From Acidimicrobiia bacterium (lineage in GTDB: Bacteria > Actinomycetota > Acidimicrobiia > Acidimicrobiales > Bin134): a stretch of 64,000 nt of DNA. This document shows positions 25,178 to 32,405 of this stretch, in pieces. Numbering within the stretch: the first letter of the stretch is position 1; each line of letters starts with the position of its first letter. The stretch is from positions 124,001 to 188,000 of the forward strand of contig JAJDYE010000006.1 of the NCBI GenBank assembly GCA_022822905.1, given 5' to 3'. The notes under the pieces are model-generated. The model was given only the letters and a program-made list of their open reading frames with translations, made no database searches and was not told where the DNA came from. A program made the translations under genes and the position numbers.

Positions 25178-25582
25178 TCACGACTTGGCTTGGTCGGCCA
25201 GTTGCTTGATCCGCTGATGGGAGACACCTAGGACTTGACCAGCTTCTCGCATCGTCAGATTGGCATCCAACAGCGCGGTCGCGGCATCGCGGCGGGCTCT
25301 CGCAGCAACTGCCCGCGCCTCCGCCTCAGTGACTGCGGCCTGTCGGGCTCGGTCCACCGCAGCTTCGAGATTCTCGGGCATCGAAACGCTGACTTCCACC
25401 TTGATGTCGGTTGCATCCAGTCCAAGAAGCTCAGAGATCAACCTGCGGGCGACTTTTGGAACCTTGTTCAGCCGGCGAGTTTGGCTCACCCCCAGTACGT
25501 TTTCGGGTAGCCCAGAGACCACCTCGATTGCCCACCAATCACCGGAACGGCTTGCATTGACCTCGTAGACCGTTTCAGTCAT
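25178..25582 (-). CDS. hicB: HicB-like antitoxin
   Basis: A 134-aa protein translated with the HicA-like gene (4-bp overlap). The N-terminal 75 residues have the strand pattern of the HicB partial RNase H fold (YEVNASRSGDWWAIEVVSGLPENVLGVSQTRRL is its first strand-rich part), and the C-terminus contains a helix-turn-helix (MREAGQVLGVSHQRIKQLADQ) that would bind the pair's own promoter. A long Ala/Arg-rich helix joins the two. HicB neutralises HicA and represses the operon. Confidence 0.8.
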   Translation of the reverse strand: MTETVYEVNASRSGDWWAIEVVSGLPENVLGVSQTRRLNKVPKVARRLISELLGLDATDIKVEVSVSMPENLEAAVDRARQAAVTEAEARAVAARARRDAATALLDANLTMREAGQVLGVSHQRIKQLADQAKS

Positions 25583-25797
25583 CTGCTGTTTCCTCCTCGA
25601 TCTTCCAAGTGCTCTGCCAACCGTTTCATGATTGCTCGGGCCGTGCCCTCGGCGATTTCACGGTGCCTGGGAATGGGGAAAGTGAGTCCGTCGCATTCCC
25701 AGATCTCATGCCTGCCCTGACGCACCGGCTCGGCGACAACGTTGTGGCGGCTGGCGAGCTCTCTGATCTGCGCCACCAACTCTCTTCGCTTCAGCAT
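25579..25797 (-). CDS. hicA: HicA-like mRNA interferase toxin
   Basis: A 72-aa HicA-type small dsRBD-fold toxin that would cut mRNA. The active-site His sits in RQGRHEIWEC, matching the G-S/R-H motif of HicA, followed by FPIPRHREIAEGTARAIMKRL, equivalent to the family P-x-H-x-x-x-E-I-x-x-G-T-x-x-x-I-L region. It precedes and overlaps the antitoxin gene, the usual hicAB order. The pair sits between two flavoprotein genes as an insertion-like cassette. Confidence 0.85.
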   Translation of the reverse strand: MLKRRELVAQIRELASRHNVVAEPVRQGRHEIWECDGLTFPIPRHREIAEGTARAIMKRLAEHLEDRGGNSR

Positions 25798-25849
25798 CCT
25801 GCTCCCTCGCAGTCTCTTGAAATTGTGCGGGGAAGCGAAGCACGACTTT

Positions 25850-25877
25850 AGTCTAGTGTGGCTTTACAAAAGTTCAA
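25850..25877 (-). promoter_or_regulatory. Putative sigma70-type promoter of hicAB
   Basis: Read on the minus strand there is a TTGAAC -35 element (25877-25872) and a TAGACT -10 element (25855-25850) with a 16-bp spacer, about 50 bp upstream of the HicA start. Local AT content is higher than in the flanking genes. Confidence 0.5.
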
Positions 25878-25906
25878 CCCAATATTGATGGCAGTGTCGA
25901 TAGCTG

Positions 25907-27232
25907 CTAGCCGCTGTTGGCAACAGCCTGGCCACCGATGCGGCCCAGGGTGAGGGCAGCGGTGATCTTCACCCCGCCCAGGCCGATAGCCGGGCTGACT
26001 CCGCCCACGCAATCGCCCACGGCGTAGAGACCGGGAATGGCATCTCCGAACACATCGAGCACCTGCATGTCGGCGCTTACCCGGAAGCCTCCGGCGGGGA
26101 AGTTGATACCCACCACCATGGGAGCGGCCCACAGCGGCGGCTCGACGATGCCGGTTCGCGGCTCACCGAAGATCACCCGGCCGAATTCGGGGTCGCGGTC
26201 GGCGCCTGACTGCGCCGTCTGATTCCAGCGGCCCAGCGTTTGGGACAAACTATTGACATCGCACCCCATTGCCGCCGCAAGCTCCGCGGCATCGGTTCCT
26301 GACACCGCCGGCTCGGGCATCTCATCCACCAGCTGGGCCTTTTCTTGGGCGATTCGGTTGTCGAACACGTACCAGGCCTGCTGGTCGGGCTGGGCTTCCA
26401 ATGCCGCCACTCGGTCGTCGTAGGGGCCGGCCTCATCGTGAAAGCGGCGGCCGTGCCGGTTGACGGCGATCGCATCTTCAACCAGAGCGGATCCCACCAT
26501 TACCAGCGGAGGGATCATGGTCATGTTGATCAAGTCGCCCCCCACCGCTAGGCCCATGAGATGGCCGTCGCCTCGGCAGAATTCGGTGCCCAGATAGGGG
26601 GTGGACGCCTTGGCCTCGGGTTGGAACCGGGAGCGTAGGTCGGGGTTGGCCTGGTACCCGCCTGCGGCCAGGATGACGCCGTTGGCCGCCCCGAAGCGCC
26701 GACAGGTATCGGAGACCACTCCTGAGATCCGGTCATCGTCTTGCAACAAGCGCACGGCCCGAGTCTTGTAGCGAACGTCCACTCCGGCGTCGGCCAGGGC
26801 CGACTCGAAGCACGCGGTGAACATGGCGGTGTCGGCCACGCTCACCATTCGGTCCACGGTGTGCTGGACGGGCCGGGGCAGGAACCGGTCGAATCGGAAG
26901 CCCAACTCAATGAGCTCCCGGTAGGTGGCAGCCGAGTCCTCGGCGTAGCGCTGGGCCAAGTCCATGTCGAAGATCAGCCCGTAGCGGTGCTTTTGGCGGT
27001 CGATCTCGGCCTGCATATCGGCCAAGTACTGCTCGGGGCTGTCGTCAGCGCCGATGTCGCCTTGCATGTCGAAGTCGGCGAAAGCCACATAGCCGGTGGA
27101 GCGAGCGGCGTTGCCGCCGAGCTGCTTGTCGGCCTCCAATAGCACCACCGAGGCGCCGCTGCGGGCGGCGGCTAGGGCGGCCGCCGAGCCTCCCGGTCCC
27201 CCTCCTACGACGACTACATCGAAGGTTTCCAT
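25907..27232 (-). CDS. FAD-dependent oxidoreductase (fumarate reductase flavoprotein-like)
   Basis: A 441-aa flavoprotein with the Rossmann motif VVVVGGGPGGSAAALAA and VLLEAD, GVILAAGGYQANPDL in the middle, and the closing FAD motif GLYAVGDCVGGVSPAIGLGGVKITAAL. It belongs to the same superfamily as the protein at 23716-25173 but is shorter and clearly divergent. It is followed after 24 bp by no same-strand gene upstream of HicAB, so it may end a unit beginning with the LivK-type transporter. Substrate unknown. Confidence 0.88.
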   Translation of the reverse strand: METFDVVVVGGGPGGSAAALAAARSGASVVLLEADKQLGGNAARSTGYVAFADFDMQGDIGADDSPEQYLADMQAEIDRQKHRYGLIFDMDLAQRYAEDSAATYRELIELGFRFDRFLPRPVQHTVDRMVSVADTAMFTACFESALADAGVDVRYKTRAVRLLQDDDRISGVVSDTCRRFGAANGVILAAGGYQANPDLRSRFQPEAKASTPYLGTEFCRGDGHLMGLAVGGDLINMTMIPPLVMVGSALVEDAIAVNRHGRRFHDEAGPYDDRVAALEAQPDQQAWYVFDNRIAQEKAQLVDEMPEPAVSGTDAAELAAAMGCDVNSLSQTLGRWNQTAQSGADRDPEFGRVIFGEPRTGIVEPPLWAAPMVVGINFPAGGFRVSADMQVLDVFGDAIPGLYAVGDCVGGVSPAIGLGGVKITAALTLGRIGGQAVANSG

Positions 27233-27263
27233 TGCACCTTTCAGGCTATCGGCGGTTTGCCGA

Positions 27264-27779
27264 TTAACGGTCGGTGGCGGCGGGGAAGTCGGCGCCGGCC
27301 AGCCAATTCAGGAAGTCTTGACGGCGGTTCGCGTCCACCAGCTCCACTCGCAGGCCGGTGGTTGGAAGCCAGTGGTAGGTAAAGCCCAGCGGACGCCCGT
27401 CGGAAGCCTCATAGGAGGCCAGGGGCTCATAGCCGGCATCAGCCAGTCGTTGGGCGTCGGCCACCAGGTCGTGGCTCCAGTAGCCCAGATGATGGACTCC
27501 ACCAGCAGTGCAGGGATCCCACACGGTGCCCGGCGTGCCGGTGATGAGCTCGATGTGGGGCGGCCCGGCGATGGAATAGGTGAACTGGAACTCGGCCAGC
27601 ACCACCCCGTTGGGCTGGCGAACCATGAACTCCCGGTTCTGGACGGGGCCCCATTCAAATCCGTGGATGGCGGTCCACTCGGCCATAGCCGCATCGAGAT
27701 CGGTGACCACGACGCCGAAGTGGTAGAAGTCGTCGAGGGGCACCAGCCCCGTCAGCGATTGGGAAGTTGAATCAGGCAT
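27264..27779 (-). CDS. VOC (glyoxalase/bleomycin-resistance) family protein
   Basis: A 171-aa protein of the vicinal-oxygen-chelate fold: DDFYHFGVVVTDLDAAMAEW opens the first beta-alpha-beta-beta-beta module (metal His in FYHFGV) and HHLGYWSHDLVADAQRL the second (His in HHLGYW). Such proteins isomerise, epimerise or oxygenate small substrates with a bound metal. ATG 27779 is chosen because GGAGGG lies 10 nt upstream and the start overlaps the SDR stop by a few bases. An upstream in-frame ATG at 27797 would overlap more. Confidence 0.85.
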   Translation of the reverse strand: MPDSTSQSLTGLVPLDDFYHFGVVVTDLDAAMAEWTAIHGFEWGPVQNREFMVRQPNGVVLAEFQFTYSIAGPPHIELITGTPGTVWDPCTAGGVHHLGYWSHDLVADAQRLADAGYEPLASYEASDGRPLGFTYHWLPTTGLRVELVDANRRQDFLNWLAGADFPAATDR

Positions 27780-28458
27780 TTCCGTGCCACCCTCCATCGG
27801 TGAATAGAACCTCGCCAGTTATGTAGGACGCTTTGTCGCTGAGCAAAAAAGAGATCACCTCGGCGATCTCGGCGGGCTCAGCCACCCGGCCCATCGGCAC
27901 CCGAGCATCCAGCCAGGCCGCCTGCTCGGGGTCGCCGAGCCGCTCTGCGGTCATGGGGGTCCGTACCGGCCCCGGCGCCACCGCGTTGACCCGCACTCCC
28001 AGCGGCGCAGCTTCCACTGCGGCCGCCCGGGTAAGCGCCGACACCGCCCCCTTTGACGCCACGTAGTGGGCCTGATCAGGCACCGCGATCTCGGCGTTCA
28101 CCGAAGACACGTTGACGATGGCCCCCGCAGTGCCGGGCTGGTGGCGGCGCAAGAACCCCCGAATGCCCAGCCAGGTGCCGACCAAATTCACTTGCATGTG
28201 GCGTTCAAAGTCATCCAACTGAGTATCGACAATCGAACTGCGGCTGCGGATGCCAGCACAGTTCACCAACCCGGCCAGCGGACCGGCATCGTCCAACACC
28301 TGATCCCAGGCGGCCTCGTCGGTCACGTCGAGGAGTACCACGCCGCTGGCGGCCGTCACATCGGCGGCCACAACATCCCAGTCAGCGTCAGCCAGTGTTT
28401 GACATGTCGCCGCTCCGATGCCCGAAGCTCCGCCGGTTACCAGCACCCGACCCGGCAT
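27772..28458 (-). CDS. Short-chain dehydrogenase/reductase
   Basis: A 228-aa SDR, shorter than usual because strand 2 and the following helix are compact. Motifs are VLVTGGASGIGAATCQ, VAADV, NCAGIR (Cys replaces the first or second Asn of NNAG), IVNVSSVNAEIA with the catalytic Ser, and YVASKGAV with Tyr and Lys. The start overlaps the LivF stop (TGATG), so it is translated as part of the second transporter operon, perhaps acting on the imported compound. Confidence 0.9.
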   Translation of the reverse strand: MPGRVLVTGGASGIGAATCQTLADADWDVVAADVTAASGVVLLDVTDEAAWDQVLDDAGPLAGLVNCAGIRSRSSIVDTQLDDFERHMQVNLVGTWLGIRGFLRRHQPGTAGAIVNVSSVNAEIAVPDQAHYVASKGAVSALTRAAAVEAAPLGVRVNAVAPGPVRTPMTAERLGDPEQAAWLDARVPMGRVAEPAEIAEVISFLLSDKASYITGEVLFTDGGWHGNA

Positions 28459-29168
28459 CAGTGGCCGAGATACGAACGCACCAAGTCGTGGGAGGCCCGC
28501 AATTCGGCCGACGGCCCGCTGATGTCGTTGTTGCCGGTGCGCAGCACGTAGGTGCGGTCGGAAACCTCCAGCACCCCGGCGTTCTGCTCCACCAGCAGGA
28601 AGGTGGTGCCCCCCTCGTCCCGCAGGTCCACCACCAACTCGAACAGCTGGTCCACCAGGTTGGGGGCCAAGCCGAAAGAAAGCTCGTCGATCATCAGAAG
28701 CTTGGGCCGGGTGATCATGGCCCGGGCCAGAGCCAGCATCTGCTGCTGTCCACCCGACAGCGAGGATGCCTGCTCGCCGATCTTCTCGGCCAGCGCGGGC
28801 AGCAGGTCCAAGAGGCGGTCGCGGTCGCGGCGAATTGCCGCCGCGCCGTCCGAGCGCAGCCCCAGGCCCAACTCCATGTTCTCTTTGACTGACAGGTTCT
28901 GGAAAATGCCCCGGCCTTCGGGCAGGTGGCCGAGCCCTCGCATGGCCCGGCGCTCGATGGCCAGGCTGCCCAAGTTCTCCCCGTCGAGCACCACCGATCC
29001 CGACCAGGTGTCGAGCACTCCAGAGATGGCCCGCAGCAGGGTGGTCTTGCCCGCTCCGTTGGCCCCTAGCACCGACACGATCTCGCCCTCTTCTACCGAC
29101 AGCGAGACGCCGTGGAGCACTTCGAGGCGGCCGTAGCCCGAAACCAGGTCGTTGATCTCGAGCAGCAT
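28458..29168 (-). CDS. livF: ABC transporter ATP-binding protein, LivF type (second importer)
   Basis: A 236-aa ATPase. Walker A is GANGAGKTTLLRAI, followed by GHLPEGRGIFQNLSVKENM as in LivF, signature LSGGQQQMLALARAM and Walker B LLMIDELSFGLAP. The Walker B has Glu-Leu where Glu-Pro is usual. ATG 29168 overlaps the LivG stop (TGATG); 14 residues of upstream frame are rejected for that reason. It is followed directly by the SDR and VOC genes. Confidence 0.93.
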   Translation of the reverse strand: MLLEINDLVSGYGRLEVLHGVSLSVEEGEIVSVLGANGAGKTTLLRAISGVLDTWSGSVVLDGENLGSLAIERRAMRGLGHLPEGRGIFQNLSVKENMELGLGLRSDGAAAIRRDRDRLLDLLPALAEKIGEQASSLSGGQQQMLALARAMITRPKLLMIDELSFGLAPNLVDQLFELVVDLRDEGGTTFLLVEQNAGVLEVSDRTYVLRTGNNDISGPSAELRASHDLVRSYLGH

Positions 29169-30109
29169 CAGGACGACTCCCCCTTCTCGGGACCGTCGTC
29201 TTCGGTCCAAACCTCTTCCAGTGTTCCCTCTTCTTCGACGTGGTCAATGTGATGGTGCTCCGACAGCGGCCCCTCCACCTCGTGAATCTCGCCGCCTTCC
29301 TCAGCCTCGAAACCATGACCCAGGTAGGCCTCGATCACCGCCGGATCGGATGTGACGTGCTCGGGGCTGCCCTCCGAGATGATCTCGCCGAAGTGCAGCA
29401 CGCTGATCTTGGGGCAAAGGCTGGTCACCAGTTGCAGGTCGTGCTCGATGATGATCACGCACAGGTTGCGCTCCGCTTGGATCTCCCGCAAACCCCGCAG
29501 CAACACCGTCACGTCGTCAGCCCCCAGCCCGGCGGCGGGCTCATCAAGCAGCACCACGGTGGGATCGGACACCAGGGCCCGGGCCACCTCCACCAGCTTC
29601 TGCGAACCCAACGACAGTGCTCCGGCCTCTTCGTGGGCGTCATCGGCCAAGCCGAACCGGTCGAGCATGTCCATGCAGATCTGCCGGGCATTGGTTTCTT
29701 CTCTGCGTTGTTGGGGCAACAACAGAAGCTCGGCCAGATGTCCCCAGCGGAACAGGTGGTGACGGCCCAACAGAGTGTTCTCCATCACAGTGGCGTCGAG
29801 AATCAGACGAGGCGCCTGGAAAGTACGCCCGATACCGGCCTTCACCCGCTGGGTGCGGGACATACGCAGGAGATCCTTGCCATGTAGGCGAACTTCGCCC
29901 TGGCTGCTGCGGACATAGCCAGAGATCACATTGAACACAGTGGTCTTGCCCGCACCATTGGGCCCAATGAGCCCGTTGAAGCCCGGCGCGAAGGTCAAAT
30001 CGACTCCCTGGAGCACATGGTTCCCGCCGAATGACACATGCATGTTGTCGATGCCCAGGGAAGCAGTAGATTCCACTACCTGTGCAGCACCAGACGTAAT
30101 TCCAGCCAT
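29168..30109 (-). CDS. livG: ABC transporter ATP-binding protein, LivG type (second importer)
   Basis: A 313-aa ATPase with Walker A GPNGAGKTTVFNVI, signature LSLGSQKLVEVARAL and Walker B VVLLDEPAAGLG. A C-terminal extension of about 50 residues, rich in Glu, Asp and His, follows the usual LivG end (AVIEAYLGHGFEAEEGGE onward) and is unusual for the family. The TAATG overlap with the LivM stop fixes the start at 30109. The tail could be regulatory or just disordered. Confidence 0.92.
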   Translation of the reverse strand: MAGITSGAAQVVESTASLGIDNMHVSFGGNHVLQGVDLTFAPGFNGLIGPNGAGKTTVFNVISGYVRSSQGEVRLHGKDLLRMSRTQRVKAGIGRTFQAPRLILDATVMENTLLGRHHLFRWGHLAELLLLPQQRREETNARQICMDMLDRFGLADDAHEEAGALSLGSQKLVEVARALVSDPTVVLLDEPAAGLGADDVTVLLRGLREIQAERNLCVIIIEHDLQLVTSLCPKISVLHFGEIISEGSPEHVTSDPAVIEAYLGHGFEAEEGGEIHEVEGPLSEHHHIDHVEEEGTLEEVWTEDDGPEKGESS

Positions 30110-31239
30110 TATTGTCCCGCCAACATTTGCGCCCTGCGTTGCAACCGCTCTATCCATTTCTGTTTTTCTAACCAGTCCTGGACTTGTCTTCCTCTCCTGC
30201 TATCTCTGATTCTCTTCGGAATGGCTGCTATGCCATGCGGAAGAATGAGTACCGCCATGAGTAGCGTGAGGCCGAAGAACAAGAACAACAGCTTCTGGGT
30301 GTCTTGAAACCTCTGGCGGAAGTATATGAAGAAGATAGCTCCGATCAGTGGGCCCCATTTGTGACTAAGTCCACCCACGATCAACACCACCAGTAAGAAC
30401 ACCAATAGCCGTGTCTTGAAGGCGGATGGATTGGCAAAAGAACTGTTCTGTGCCCACATAGCCCCGCCAAAGGCAGCAGCGAAGGCAGAAATTCCAAACG
30501 CTAGCAATTTATAGTAAGTGGATGGAATGCCTAGCGGGCCGGTAGCTATGTCGATATCTCGTACAGCTTTTAGTGTACGGCCAAGTCTTCGATTCGTAAG
30601 CACGACGTATGCAACCATTGTGATAAACAATGCCCCCAACGAAAGCATGTAAACGCTTTGGATGCGGTCGAGACCCGGCACTCGGAACTGCGGCACTTGC
30701 TTTCCGGTGCCACCGTTGGTCTTGAGGCCGCTCCACACCTTTTCATCGAGGCGGATGATGGTGACGATCAATTCGCCAAGAGCCAAGGTGGCGATGGCCA
30801 AAAAGAACCCCTTGAGCCGCGCCGCAGGGAAGCCCACGATAAAGCCAATGATGGCTGCGGCGACACATACAACTGGCAATGCCAGAAAAAACGGCCAATC
30901 ATATCCGGCCAGAGCTTCCCTGGCACCGCTAGGTGCCGACAGCACGGCGGTGCCATAGGCCCCCAATGCAAACAGGCCCGCAACCGCTAGGCCCAGGGTG
31001 CCCGAAAAGCCCACCAGTAGGTTGAACCCCACGGCTGCAACCGTGAATGCATAAACGAAAGCAAGGTTGCCCAACCCAAAGTTGTTGCTGCTGTCAAAGA
31101 TATCGGTCCAGCCCAAGATCGGCATCCAGGGCAAGAAAGCCAAGAAGAGGAACACCGCGAGGGTGGTGACCCATTCGGGCACAGCCTTCCTGAGAGAACT
31201 CTTGGGGGCATAGAGTGAAGGCAGAGTCTGATCAGACAT
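30109..31239 (-). CDS. livM: ABC transporter permease, LivM type (second importer)
   Basis: A 376-aa permease of normal LivM size with a short N-terminus and the core AVGFNLLVGFSGTLGLAVAGLFALGAYG, IGFIVGFPAARLKGFFLAIATLALGE, and AVRDIDIATGPLGIPSTYYKLLAFGISA. It has no equivalent of the N-terminal extension seen in the first importer. Codons are noticeably more A/T-rich at third positions than in neighbouring genes. It ends in a basic, Gln/Arg-rich tail. Confidence 0.92.
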   Translation of the reverse strand: MSDQTLPSLYAPKSSLRKAVPEWVTTLAVFLFLAFLPWMPILGWTDIFDSSNNFGLGNLAFVYAFTVAAVGFNLLVGFSGTLGLAVAGLFALGAYGTAVLSAPSGAREALAGYDWPFFLALPVVCVAAAIIGFIVGFPAARLKGFFLAIATLALGELIVTIIRLDEKVWSGLKTNGGTGKQVPQFRVPGLDRIQSVYMLSLGALFITMVAYVVLTNRRLGRTLKAVRDIDIATGPLGIPSTYYKLLAFGISAFAAAFGGAMWAQNSSFANPSAFKTRLLVFLLVVLIVGGLSHKWGPLIGAIFFIYFRQRFQDTQKLLFLFFGLTLLMAVLILPHGIAAIPKRIRDSRRGRQVQDWLEKQKWIERLQRRAQMLAGQ

Positions 31240-31242
31240 CAG

Positions 31243-32340
31243 CTACACCTCTCGTGTTTGGGCGGTACGGCTGAATCCCCCTGGAGCCACCAAGAGAACC
31301 ACTACCACAACCAACAGAGCGATGGTGGGCTGCAAACTGGTGGAGATCTGTCCGCCAGCCAGAGCCTCGCCCACTCCGATGAGCAGCCCTCCGGCGAAAG
31401 TGCCGCCCAGTGAGGTGAACCCGCCAAGCACTGCGGCAATGAACCCCTTGAGAATCAGGCCCTCCGCGCTGCCTAGCTCCAGCACCGTGGAACTGGTGTT
31501 GAGGATCATGGCCGCTCCGGCGACAAAGGTCCCGATTGCCCAGGCAGTAAGGGATACCCGTCTGGCATTGATGCCCAAGAGTCGGGCAGTAGACCCGTCT
31601 TCGGCGATTGCCCTCATTCGCACGCCCCACTTGGACCAGAAGAACAGGGCCATCCCAATGGCAATGGCAATGCCCACTGCGATAGTGATCACCTGATCCC
31701 AGCCGATCCGGGTGCTGCCCAAATCGAAGGTCTCTCCCGACCAAGGGGCGTCGAATCGCTTAGGTGTAGACCCCCAGGCATTTTCGATGACTGAGCCGAG
31801 GATGAAATTAAGGGCGATAGTTGCCAACAGCAAGGGGAAGTGATCAACATCGCGGAGAACTATCACCAACTTATAAACCAAAAGATAGTTCAATATTGCC
31901 GCGATTATTGCCAACGGAATAGACACTATTAGGTAAAAGCCACCAGATGTGACTGGGAACCAGTCAAGAAACGTAGGCAATCCTTCATCATTGAGAAAGG
32001 GAATACTGGTAATCAAAATAACTAGTCCCCAGACAACTGCAAAAGGCCGTGGAGACAGGCCAGTCAATGGCCCAATAACCAAGTAATGGGTAACGGCCCC
32101 GAACACCGCGGCAAAGCCCAGCGCCAGGACAATGGCCAGCCAGAACGGCCACCCGACTCCACCCAGCGCGGGATCGCCGGACAAGAACCAGGCCATGAAC
32201 GCGGCCACCAGCCCCATCTCGGCCATGGCGAAGTTGGGGACATCGGTGGACTTCATGATGACCACGATGGCCAAGCCGATGAGGGCGTAGCTCGACCCGG
32301 ACTCCAGTCCGGCCACAATCTGCTGGAGGAGTTGGTCCAC
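31243..32340 (-). CDS. livH: ABC transporter permease, LivH type (second importer)
   Basis: A 365-aa permease: LLQQIVAGLESGSSYALIGLAIVVIMKSTDVPNFAMAEMG is the LivH start, with the EAA loop in AIAEDGSTARLLGINARRVSLTAWAIG. GTG 32340 is preferred because AGGAG lies about 8 nt upstream; a frame to 32379 would run into the stem-loop. The middle of the gene is strikingly AT-rich (21 G or C in 60 bases at 31861-31920) compared with the ends. Confidence 0.9.
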   Translation of the reverse strand: MDQLLQQIVAGLESGSSYALIGLAIVVIMKSTDVPNFAMAEMGLVAAFMAWFLSGDPALGGVGWPFWLAIVLALGFAAVFGAVTHYLVIGPLTGLSPRPFAVVWGLVILITSIPFLNDEGLPTFLDWFPVTSGGFYLIVSIPLAIIAAILNYLLVYKLVIVLRDVDHFPLLLATIALNFILGSVIENAWGSTPKRFDAPWSGETFDLGSTRIGWDQVITIAVGIAIAIGMALFFWSKWGVRMRAIAEDGSTARLLGINARRVSLTAWAIGTFVAGAAMILNTSSTVLELGSAEGLILKGFIAAVLGGFTSLGGTFAGGLLIGVGEALAGGQISTSLQPTIALLVVVVVLLVAPGGFSRTAQTREV

Positions 32341-32362
32341 CCGCTGTGCTCCTAGGATCAGA

Positions 32363-32396
32363 TGGTCCGGGACCGGCACTCAGCGGTCCCGGACCA
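32363..32396 (-). promoter_or_regulatory. Intercistronic stem-loop between binding protein and permease genes (second importer)
   Basis: A perfect 13-bp inverted repeat (TGGTCCGGGACCG at 32363-32375 and its complement at 32384-32396) with an 8-nt loop. It lies 9 bp past the binding-protein stop and 22 bp before the permease start, at the same place as the stem-loop of the first importer. There is no T-tract, so mRNA stabilisation or partial termination is more likely than full termination. Confidence 0.65.
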
Positions 32397-32405
32397 GCTA
32401 GTGAA

